Shown here one piece after another: positions 42,366 to 49,054 of a stretch of DNA of 49,054 bases. Numbering within the stretch: the first letter of the stretch is position 1; every line of letters starts with the position of its first letter. Under the pieces are notes generated by a model, which saw only the letters and a list, made by a program, of their open reading frames with translations, was not told where the DNA came from and searched no databases. A program made the position numbers and the translations under genes. The stretch is from Thomasclavelia sp. Lineage in GTDB: Bacteria; Bacillota_I; Bacilli_A; Erysipelotrichales; Erysipelotrichaceae. The stretch covers positions 1 through 49,054 of the forward strand of contig JAHHTG010000001.1 of the NCBI GenBank assembly GCA_020024765.1. The letters run 5' to 3'.

Positions 42366-43222
42366 GTTTGATCCTTTTGGAACATAGCTAGGATTTCATC
42401 TTTGCGTTTTTCCATATCATCACGTCCAAGTTGATATAACTTACGTAAATTTTCCTTATCACCGCTTGTACGACTAACAGGGATAGTCATACTTGGATAA
42501 ATATATAGAGCTTTATGTTCATGCTCAAGTTTTTTAATGATAGCAATTTGATCGTTGTAGTTAATATGACGGATATTATAGTCTTTACTAACTTGCGGCC
42601 ACTTACGATAACACATCTTAATCAAAGCTTTGATTGGTGCTTTAGCTGGTTTACGAACATAATCACCAGGTTTAGTTGTAATAATTAAATGTAAATCATT
42701 TCCGTCTTTAATTGATTCTTCGATAGGAATCATCTTAGTGATACCCCCATCTAGATAGTGATGACCACCATATTCAACGACTCTCCCTAAAATTGGAAGT
42801 GATGTCGCCGCTTTCAACATGATGTTGCCACGATCCATATCAGTTAATTTATGAAAGATCGTCTCGCCTTGTTCAAGGTCGTAAATACCAATCTTGGCAA
42901 CTGTATCCGAAGCATAAGCCTTTGAGATATCATAATGTTTCTCAATCGGTAAGATGTGATTGAATAGATATTCATAACCCACAAATCGTCCTTCTCTTAA
43001 CAATGAACGAATTCCAACCAATTCTTTATCTGCAATTTTATTTGTTGATAAATCATATAAGTAATCTTCGTTTTCACTTAAAAACGAACATAAATGAACT
43101 GCACCAGTACTAATACCATAAGCCGCATCAAAACTGATGTGGTGTTCTAAAAGCCATGATAAACAGCCAGCCGTGTATGCTCCACGCATTCCACCGCCTT
43201 CTAATACTAACGATGTCTTCAC
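42359..43222 (-). CDS. Patatin-like phospholipase (YjjU/RssA type)
   Basis: A 287-residue protein starting at GTG 43222, chosen because AGGAGG lies six bases before it; upstream ATGs in the longer frame lack a site. It has the oxyanion loop GGGMRGAYTAG, the nucleophile elbow GISTG (Ser38) and the catalytic Asp in HYLDGGITKMIP. The patatin fold hydrolyses acyl esters with a Ser-Asp dyad. The substrate is unknown. It is followed by rlmA, with a 7-base overlap. Confidence 0.9.
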   Translation of the reverse strand: MKTSLVLEGGGMRGAYTAGCLSWLLEHHISFDAAYGISTGAVHLCSFLSENEDYLYDLSTNKIADKELVGIRSLLREGRFVGYEYLFNHILPIEKHYDISKAYASDTVAKIGIYDLEQGETIFHKLTDMDRGNIMLKAATSLPILGRVVEYGGHHYLDGGITKMIPIEESIKDGNDLHLIITTKPGDYVRKPAKAPIKALIKMCYRKWPQVSKDYNIRHINYNDQIAIIKKLEHEHKALYIYPSMTIPVSRTSGDKENLRKLYQLGRDDMEKRKDEILAMFQKDQTC

Positions 43223-43235
43223 TTTAATCCTCCTG

Positions 43236-43490
43236 CTATTTATGTTTAAATGCATAATATTCTTCATCTTTTAACGGATCAACAAACGCTGAATTGTCTT
43301 CGTATAAGAAGAATGTTTCTTCGGCATAAAGATTAACAAAATCTTCAAGGCTCATTACAATCCGATTACGATTAAAGTAACTCATGATTTTCTTCTTACT
43401 CAAGACAAAATAATTGCCATTGGCGAGCGTGACAATGGCACCTTGTTTTAATAAATCTAATGTTTCGCTAAAAGTCTCTATTTTTTCCAT
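43236..43490 (-). CDS. Small protein of unknown function
   Basis: An 84-residue acidic protein (ETFSETLDLLKQGAIVTLAN, then FNRNRIVMSLEDFVNLYAEE and FLYEDNSAFVDPLKDEEYYA). I do not recognise a family. It lies 11 bp after the cardiolipin synthase stop and 13 bp before the patatin start, so it belongs to this transcription unit. The ribosome site is poor (AAAGCGG). Confidence 0.7.
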   Translation of the reverse strand: MEKIETFSETLDLLKQGAIVTLANGNYFVLSKKKIMSYFNRNRIVMSLEDFVNLYAEETFFLYEDNSAFVDPLKDEEYYAFKHK

Positions 43491-43501
43491 ACCGCTTTAT
43501 T

Positions 43502-45043
43502 TTACAACAATGGCGCGAAAACATTCAATATAGCGCGAAGAACCCTCACAATAAAGTTTGTAGACTTAACTTTTTCCACTGTGATTTCTTCAGATTTCTT
43601 AAGTGTATCAAGATAATCTTCTTTCATCTTTAAGATCTCTTTATCATTGGCGATAATTGCACCGCATTCATAATTCAAATAATAAGAACGGAAATCCATA
43701 TTGAAAGTTCCAACAATCGCAATCTTATCATCAGAAACAACAAGTTTTGAATGAATAAAACCCGGGGTATATTCATAGATTTTAACGCCAGCTTCAATTA
43801 AAGCTTGATAGTTAGATTGTGTAACCGCAAAAACTGTTACTTTGTCTGGAATATGTGGTACCGTAATAATCACTTCAACCCCAGACTTAGCAGCTGTTCT
43901 TAGTGCATTTGTCAAATCATAATCAATAATTAAATATGGTGTATGAATATACACATATTTTTTGGCGTGCGTAATGATGTTAAAGTGTGTTGCTCGGCAA
44001 AGATCTTCGTCATCTGTTGGGCTATCCGAAAACGGTAAAACAATACTATTGTTTTTAATAATTTCATGCGTATCTTTGAAGTCGAGATATCGCAATGTAT
44101 CTTTTTCTTCAACACTCGCATTATAAAATTGAATAAACATGACAGTAAAATTCCAAACCGCTTCCCCTTTAAACATTGCACCGGTATCTTTCCAATGGCC
44201 AAATCGAGAAATTTTGTTGATATACTCGTCGGCGATATTGAAACCACCAGTAAAGGCATAAAGATTATCAATGACAACAATCTTACGATGACTACGATTA
44301 TTAGCGCGTGATAGTAATGATAGTTTTAAAGTAATTGGTGAGAAAGTTACAACCTTAATCCCAATCTGTGTTAAATTCTCTTTAAAATTATTTGGCAAAC
44401 AAGTAATACATCCACCGTCGTCATATAACAAATAAACCTCAACGCCTTGTTCAATGCGTTCTTTTAAGGCTTCAAGCAAAGTATCCAACATATAACCATC
44501 TTTAATAATAAAGAATTCAATAAATATAAAATGCTTTGCCTCTTGAATCTTGGCAATTAAATCTTTGAAGTACTCTTCACCAATTGGGTAATATTTTACA
44601 CTTGTATTTTGACAATAAGGATAATAACCATTGCGATTAGTATAGTCAAGAATTTGAGCGATATCTTGATCTTCAATCTCGATATTAGGCGACTCTTCAA
44701 ATAGCTCTTTTGACTCATTTAAATGACGAATGATTTTGCCACGAAGGCTCTTAGGAACTTTACGTTCCGCGAATAATAGATATGTTACACCACCTACAAA
44801 TGGCAAACCTAATATAATGATAATCCAAGCTAATTTATAAGCAGGATTAGAATAACGATTAACAACTTTAATAGTTAACGTCAAGTTAATAATATATAGA
44901 ATTAAACGAATACCATCATTGAAGATTCCATATTTAAGAATGAAAGTCATGATAATCATGAATTGTGATGCAATGATGAAAAAGACCACGAAAATGCGGC
45001 TTGTTAAAAATTTTAAGATGTTACGTAACATTTTAACTAACAT
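43502..45043 (-). CDS. cls: Cardiolipin synthase
   Basis: A 513-residue phospholipase D-type synthase. Three N-terminal membrane segments are followed by two HKD motifs: NRSHRKIVVIDNLYAFTGGFN and GFIHSKLVVSDDKIAIVGTFN. It condenses two phosphatidylglycerol molecules to cardiolipin and glycerol at the membrane. The ribosome site is GAGGTT. It is placed 11 bp after a GNAT gene, and the small protein and patatin follow. Confidence 0.95.
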   Translation of the reverse strand: MLVKMLRNILKFLTSRIFVVFFIIASQFMIIMTFILKYGIFNDGIRLILYIINLTLTIKVVNRYSNPAYKLAWIIIILGLPFVGGVTYLLFAERKVPKSLRGKIIRHLNESKELFEESPNIEIEDQDIAQILDYTNRNGYYPYCQNTSVKYYPIGEEYFKDLIAKIQEAKHFIFIEFFIIKDGYMLDTLLEALKERIEQGVEVYLLYDDGGCITCLPNNFKENLTQIGIKVVTFSPITLKLSLLSRANNRSHRKIVVIDNLYAFTGGFNIADEYINKISRFGHWKDTGAMFKGEAVWNFTVMFIQFYNASVEEKDTLRYLDFKDTHEIIKNNSIVLPFSDSPTDDEDLCRATHFNIITHAKKYVYIHTPYLIIDYDLTNALRTAAKSGVEVIITVPHIPDKVTVFAVTQSNYQALIEAGVKIYEYTPGFIHSKLVVSDDKIAIVGTFNMDFRSYYLNYECGAIIANDKEILKMKEDYLDTLKKSEEITVEKVKSTNFIVRVLRAILNVFAPLL

Positions 45044-45054
45044 ATCAACCTCAA

Positions 45055-45519
45055 CTACAGTTTAATACGATAAACCAATTTTTCTTTTTCGCCCAAACGA
45101 TATAATTCATGATCTTTCGGAACACCAACATGTTCAATAAAGATGCCGCCAACACGTTCGATAGTCTTAATCGATGCGTAATTATCAGGGTTGCATGTCA
45201 CAATCAATTCAGACATGTCATATTTTTCTTTCGCTAGTAACTTAATAATTGTACAAGCTTCAGAAGCATAATGATTGCCTCGATATTTTTCAAGAATGTG
45301 ATAACCCAAATGACCATAATAATACATGAAATCATTCATTGTTAAACGCAAGTCAATTTCACCAATTTTATGATAGTTTTCTTTTAAATGAATGGTGTAG
45401 ACAATGACTTCAACCTTATCATAGGTATCTTCAGACTTTAAATGATATTTTTCTTTTAAAAAGATTCTTGGCCCTTGATAAAGTGTTGATGGATAAAAAT
45501 GATGCAAATTTTTCCACAT
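45055..45519 (-). CDS. GNAT-family N-acetyltransferase
   Basis: A 154-residue GNAT protein. The acetyl-CoA loop is EKYRGNHYASEACTI and a late NPDNYASIKTIERVGG is the family signature. The substrate is unknown. Its start has no clear ribosome site; a TATAAT about 30 bases upstream would give a short leader. It heads the cls unit. Confidence 0.85.
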   Translation of the reverse strand: MWKNLHHFYPSTLYQGPRIFLKEKYHLKSEDTYDKVEVIVYTIHLKENYHKIGEIDLRLTMNDFMYYYGHLGYHILEKYRGNHYASEACTIIKLLAKEKYDMSELIVTCNPDNYASIKTIERVGGIFIEHVGVPKDHELYRLGEKEKLVYRIKL

Positions 45520-45568
45520 ATAATAAAACCCAATATATTTAGATTCATTATTATACTAGAAAAGAAAA

Positions 45569-45588
45569 GCCGACTTAAATTAGTCGAC
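45569..45588 (-). terminator. Terminator after the thioredoxin-like lipoprotein gene
   Basis: GCCGACT and AGTCGAC (one G-T pair) around 6 bases, then TTTTCTTTTC on the minus strand. Confidence 0.7.
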
Positions 45589-46140
45589 CTTAAAATACTC
45601 CATCATTTCGATGTAACGAGCTTTAACCTTTTCACGGTCAGCTTCATTTTCGTTTGGTTCTAAACCATCGATACCAATTTGGCTATCAATGAATTCACCA
45701 TTCACAATTGTCATAACATGCGGAGTTAAAACAACTGGTTCACCATCACGAACTTCAAGAATTGGACGAGTAGCATCGATAAATTCCTCAATGTGATCCA
45801 TCAACGGATTAAGTTCATCATAGCAATCAATATAAAAAATCTTAACACCAAGTTCGGCTGCTGCTTCGTTTAAGACAGAAACAGCTTCATTACATACTGG
45901 ACAAGTATCATAACCGACATAGACAATACCACTTCCACCACTCTTTAAAAATTCTAAGAATGTAACTGGAGTAATACCTAAAAATTGATGATTAGTGCTA
46001 TTCATATTCTTATAGCCACTCATATCAACATTATGTGTTTCAATTGTGCTAATTGTTACCGGTTCTGTTGGTTTTTTTCCACCATCACCACAACCAGCTA
46101 AAACCAAAATCATCGCTAAGACAATGAATAATTTCTTCAT
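45580..46140 (-). CDS. Thioredoxin-like lipoprotein
   Basis: A 186-residue protein. The lipobox LVLAGC (Cys17) anchors it outside the membrane. A thioredoxin fold follows, with a CPVC active site (Cys80 and Cys83) in VGYDTCPVCNEAV and a cis-Pro candidate in LTPHVMTIVNGEF. It is probably an extracytoplasmic thiol-disulfide protein, although this type is also called a bacteriocin-transport accessory protein. It has an AAGGAGAGG site. Confidence 0.85.
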   Translation of the reverse strand: MKKLFIVLAMILVLAGCGDGGKKPTEPVTISTIETHNVDMSGYKNMNSTNHQFLGITPVTFLEFLKSGGSGIVYVGYDTCPVCNEAVSVLNEAAAELGVKIFYIDCYDELNPLMDHIEEFIDATRPILEVRDGEPVVLTPHVMTIVNGEFIDSQIGIDGLEPNENEADREKVKARYIEMMEYFKVD

Positions 46141-46153
46141 AAAAACCTCTCCT

Positions 46154-47089
46154 TTATAGTTTTACAATTTCTACACTTGGTAGAATTGCCTCGATTTCTT
46201 CTCGATTTGCTAAACCTTCTTTAAAAGCAGTTGCACTACCTGCGGCACAGGCATAAGCAAAAGCTTCAAGCGGATTAGCACCACGTTGTAAGTTGAAGAC
46301 ATAAGCCCCAATCATCGAATCACCACAACCGGTTGTTGAAACAACTCGGCCTTCAATATGATGAGATTGGTAAACACCATCTTCATTAACTAATAATGCC
46401 CCGTCAGTGCCGAGTGACACAAGGACATTGACTGCCCCATAACTTAATAGGACTTTCGCACATTTAACAATATCTTCAAAACTCTTAAGATTACACTTAC
46501 TTTTTGTAATTGAACAATATAGTTCCGATAATTCTAAACAGTTGGGTTTAATGAGACATGGATGGTATTTTAAACATTCCGCCATTAAAGTTGGATTGGT
46601 ATCCAAAATGATACGAATATTCCTTTGACTTAAGTCAGCCACCAAATTTAACATACGTTGATGCATATCATTTTGGACATGCCCACTCAAAACAAAGGTA
46701 TCACCACTGTAAATGCGCTCAGTACGAGCCAAAAAATCATTAAATTCTTGATCACTAATCATCGGTCCTTTAGCGTTAATATCAGTCTCTAAGTCATTGC
46801 TATTAAGTTTAATATTAATGCGCGTATTTCCCGCAATCGGTGTAAAATTTGGCAAAATATAACGATATGCTCGCAATAATGATAAATAGTAGTCACGAGT
46901 GAAACCACCTAAAAAACCTATTGCACTCGAGCTAATCATTAAATTGTTTAATACAATTGAAACATTGACGCCTTTTCCACCTGCAACATAGCGTTCAGAG
47001 TCGCATCGATTAACTAAACCGAGTTCAAATTTATTCTCAAGATTAATAAAATAATCAAGTGATGGGTTCACTGTACACGTATAAATCAC
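46154..47089 (-). CDS. PfkB-family sugar kinase (1-phosphofructokinase / tagatose-6-P kinase type)
   Basis: A 311-residue kinase with MIYTCTVNPSLDYFI at the start, ERYVAGGKGVNVSIVLNNL (substrate loop) and VVSTTGCGDSMIGAYVFN (catalytic Asp). This fits the FruK/LacC class that phosphorylates phosphorylated hexoses; which sugar is not certain, because no PTS gene is nearby. The start is GTG (47089-47087): it gives the conserved first residues. There is no Shine-Dalgarno; TATAAT ends six bases before the GTG. Confidence 0.88.
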   Translation of the reverse strand: MIYTCTVNPSLDYFINLENKFELGLVNRCDSERYVAGGKGVNVSIVLNNLMISSSAIGFLGGFTRDYYLSLLRAYRYILPNFTPIAGNTRINIKLNSNDLETDINAKGPMISDQEFNDFLARTERIYSGDTFVLSGHVQNDMHQRMLNLVADLSQRNIRIILDTNPTLMAECLKYHPCLIKPNCLELSELYCSITKSKCNLKSFEDIVKCAKVLLSYGAVNVLVSLGTDGALLVNEDGVYQSHHIEGRVVSTTGCGDSMIGAYVFNLQRGANPLEAFAYACAAGSATAFKEGLANREEIEAILPSVEIVKL

Positions 47090-47095
47090 GTTTTA

Positions 47096-47136
47096 ATTAT
47101 ACACTACTTGAGGTTGATTTAAAAATAATTTAGAAT
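47096..47136. promoter_or_regulatory. Overlapping divergent promoters, both predicted leaderless
   Basis: Leftward: TATAAT (47101-47096) then six bases and GTG of the PfkB gene. Rightward: TTGAGG (47108-47113), 17 bp, TAGAAT (47131-47136), seven bases and ATG of the PMT gene. The 54-bp gap has no room for two ordinary leaders, and the two promoters interleave, so one could hinder the other. Confidence 0.6.
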
Positions 47137-47143
47137 AGGTGAT

Positions 47144-48967
47144 ATGCTATCAAATATCAGCCTAGAACTCTTTAAAAATAGTGAATTATTACCTTTATTA
47201 TGTATTAGTTTTTGTGCATTATTTATTCTGAAAATCATCTTCCAACTGTTTCATTTTAAACGACATTTCTATTTGGTTGCGTTAACTTTGGTTTATGCCA
47301 TTTTCATCTTTCATGACCTTGGCACGCACCAGTTGGCTGCATCATATTTCGACCCAATTGAGAACCACACTATGATCACCTTAGAGGTTGATCAACCATT
47401 TAATCGCATTATTACAATCACCGGGGAAGGTCATAATAACGAAAATAATGGTCAATATCAAATTTACAATTCTGATATTGAAATTGACGCAAGCAATGAT
47501 TTAAGTGGTCCGTGGTATTACATCGCAACACTTAATGATCGTACTTTCTTCAAATACGATTCTCATCAGCTCAAACAAATACATAATGAAAAATATATTC
47601 GTTTAAACTTTCAAAACAAGAACAGTATTTTAAATGAAATATGGTTCCTCTTAGATGATGAAATTATATCAACCCACGTTGTCGATAGTACGATGTCACT
47701 TGATGAGGCCAATAAAATTGTAGATGAACAAGCTATTCTTAATCTTGACTTTGACTACCAAAATGAAACTTATTTTGATGAAGTCTATCATGTTCGAAAT
47801 GCTTATGAAATCTTAAATAACGAAAAATTATATACAGCAACACATCCTCTATTTGGGACGCGTTTAATTGCTTTGGGCATGAAACTATTCGGTGTCTCGC
47901 CTTTTGGTTTCCGTTTCTTTGGCGCCTTATTCAGTGTGATGCTGGTACCATTGATGTATAGTTTCTTAAAGGAATTCTTCAAGAAAGATGCTTGGCCGCT
48001 CTTCGGTGCAACTTTGTTTGCCTTGGATTTTATGCCTTTTGCAACAGGACGTATCGGAACTCTAGAACCATTTAGTGTCTTCTTTATTGTTTTGATGTTC
48101 AAACTATATTTTAAGGCTTTAAAGGTTGACTATACTTTAAATTTCAAAAAGCACATAACATTGATGGCTTTCACAGGTATTGCCATGAGTATTGCAATCA
48201 TCACTAAATGGACTGCTGTTTATGGTGCCTTTGGAATGGGAATTATCTATATCTTAGTTGAGGGTCATTATTATTTAGAAGGCCGTAAACACGTTGAAGA
48301 TATTACCGAAAAAACGTTAAATCTAATTCTTTTCTCGATTCTTTTCTTTGTTTTACTACCGATTATTGTCTATATATTCTCTTTCTACCATTTGCAAATT
48401 TATGCTGAAACACCTAAAACGATTAGCGAATACATCAATCAGGTTATTAGCTATAACATTTATTCATTTGAATATCATAGCGGTTTAACAACAACCCATC
48501 CATTTAGTTCAAAATGGTATATGTGGCTATTTGATATCCGGCCAATTTGGTACTATGTTAAGCGAGCTGGTGATTATGTGCAATCAATCTCTTGCTTCAA
48601 TAATCCGGCTATTACAATTCCAGCCATCCTAAGCGCCATTTATCTAGCATTTCATACTTTTAAACAAAAAGATTTCAAAGGCTTAATCATTCTTATTACT
48701 TATCTATCAGAATTGGTGCCTTGGATTTTTATCAGCCGTGCTAGCTTCGCTTACCACTATTATCCATGCCTTCCATTCATCATCTTAATCTTTACTTATG
48801 TCTTATCACTATTCGCTAAACATAAAGTGATTAAGAAACAGCTTAAAATATATTTAGCAATTGTACTTACGTGCTTCATTATCTTCATGCCAGCATTCAG
48901 TGGTTTCAAAACCACAAAGACTTATATCAATTTGATTGAAGTTTTGCCAACTTGGAAGTTTGAATAA
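47144..48967 (+). CDS. PMT-family (GT39-like) lipid-carrier-dependent glycosyltransferase
   Basis: A 607-residue membrane glycosyltransferase with about ten or more helices. The PMT catalytic acidic pair is YFDEVYHVRNA (Asp212, Glu213), followed by THPLFGTRLIALGMKLFG and TGRIGTLEPFSVFF. PMT enzymes transfer a sugar from a lipid carrier to a protein or glycolipid outside the membrane. An extra extracytoplasmic beta-rich region of about 130 residues (about 65-195) lies between the first helices and the acidic pair; typical bacterial PMTs have that pair much nearer the N-terminus. The acceptor is unknown. Confidence 0.85.
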   Translation: MLSNISLELFKNSELLPLLCISFCALFILKIIFQLFHFKRHFYLVALTLVYAIFIFHDLGTHQLAASYFDPIENHTMITLEVDQPFNRIITITGEGHNNENNGQYQIYNSDIEIDASNDLSGPWYYIATLNDRTFFKYDSHQLKQIHNEKYIRLNFQNKNSILNEIWFLLDDEIISTHVVDSTMSLDEANKIVDEQAILNLDFDYQNETYFDEVYHVRNAYEILNNEKLYTATHPLFGTRLIALGMKLFGVSPFGFRFFGALFSVMLVPLMYSFLKEFFKKDAWPLFGATLFALDFMPFATGRIGTLEPFSVFFIVLMFKLYFKALKVDYTLNFKKHITLMAFTGIAMSIAIITKWTAVYGAFGMGIIYILVEGHYYLEGRKHVEDITEKTLNLILFSILFFVLLPIIVYIFSFYHLQIYAETPKTISEYINQVISYNIYSFEYHSGLTTTHPFSSKWYMWLFDIRPIWYYVKRAGDYVQSISCFNNPAITIPAILSAIYLAFHTFKQKDFKGLIILITYLSELVPWIFISRASFAYHYYPCLPFIILIFTYVLSLFAKHKVIKKQLKIYLAIVLTCFIIFMPAFSGFKTTKTYINLIEVLPTWKFE

Positions 48968-49008
48968 TTTATTAATAATATCTATTAAACCCGAGTATCA
49001 TTGATATG

Positions 49009-49049
49009 TACCCTCTTTACTGGACAAACCAGTAAGGAGGGTATTTTTT
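49009..49049 (+). terminator. Strong hairpin with T-run; its right arm holds AAGGAGGG before an ATG
   Basis: A 15-bp stem (one G-T pair) with loop ACAAA and six T ends the PMT transcript. The right arm contains AAGGAGGG, and ATG follows at 49050 nine bases later, at the window edge. The hairpin may therefore also hide the ribosome site of the next gene. Only five bases of that possible gene are visible, so it is not called. Confidence 0.75.
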
Positions 49050-49054
49050 ATGCG

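Noticed and set aside
42359..43267. A longer start for the patatin gene (ATG at 43267)
   Set aside because: It overlaps the 84-residue gene and lacks a ribosome site; GTG 43222 has AGGAGG and gives the normal first residues.
45580..46140. A Dsb partner of the arylsulfate sulfotransferase
   Set aside because: It is a CPVC lipoprotein, but it lies about 36 kb away in an unrelated unit, so no functional link can be claimed.

Overview
This window looks like chromosomal backbone from a low-GC Gram-positive bacterium (Bacillota). The L27 protein has the Firmicutes N-terminal extension with its dedicated protease, the sugar and central-metabolism genes are AT-rich, lipoprotein signals are short, and strong AGGAGG ribosome sites are mixed with many starts that lack one. 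The gene set fits Erysipelotrichia or a related gut lineage, but no rRNA is present and genus is not assignable. The standard genetic code is used. I see no phage, IS element, CRISPR array or tRNA.

Left part (1-7,200): a cut-off membrane protein, a PadR regulator with its DUF2812 partner broken by an early TAG, hemolysin III, then the ribosome/Obg block transcribed leftwards (L21 leader, rplU, prp, rpmA, terminator, obgE). This is followed by a cysteine desulfidase-type enzyme and a P1 (S58) peptidase. 7,159-14,760: a surface arylsulfate sulfotransferase lipoprotein with 4-alpha-glucanotransferase, then glycerol kinase behind a fusion of a TetM-like ribosomal GTPase and a Rae1/YacP A-site mRNA nuclease. 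14,827-19,800: M29 aminopeptidase, ZIP metal transporter, a methyltransferase with an NSS amino-acid symporter, and a zinc-ribbon membrane protein.

19,877-25,967 is a galactose module: the mglBAC ABC importer under a consensus catabolite (cre) operator, plus galactokinase and galactose mutarotase; galT and galE are not in the window. 26,103-31,617 holds a phosphodiesterase, M18 aminopeptidase, a two-domain acetyltransferase, PspC, a MATE exporter and acylphosphatase. 31,604-35,122 is an RNA-modification operon (TrhP1, TrhP2, two tandem SpoU-fold methyltransferases). A folate-type ECF S component, a small membrane protein and a 470-bp structured gap follow, then pcrA, a methyltransferase/pseudouridine synthase/VanY-like operon, rlmA, a patatin, cardiolipin synthase, a thioredoxin-like lipoprotein, a PfkB kinase and a PMT-family glycosyltransferase.

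Three things stand out. (1) The GTPase-Rae1 fusion joins an A-site-binding factor to an A-site nuclease in one chain. (2) At least nine transcription units have a -10 box 6-8 bases before the start codon and no Shine-Dalgarno, which suggests frequent leaderless mRNAs. (3) A VanY-like protein has lost its zinc ligands and catalytic residues. A structured gap with tiny ORFs at 36,180-36,640 has no ready explanation.
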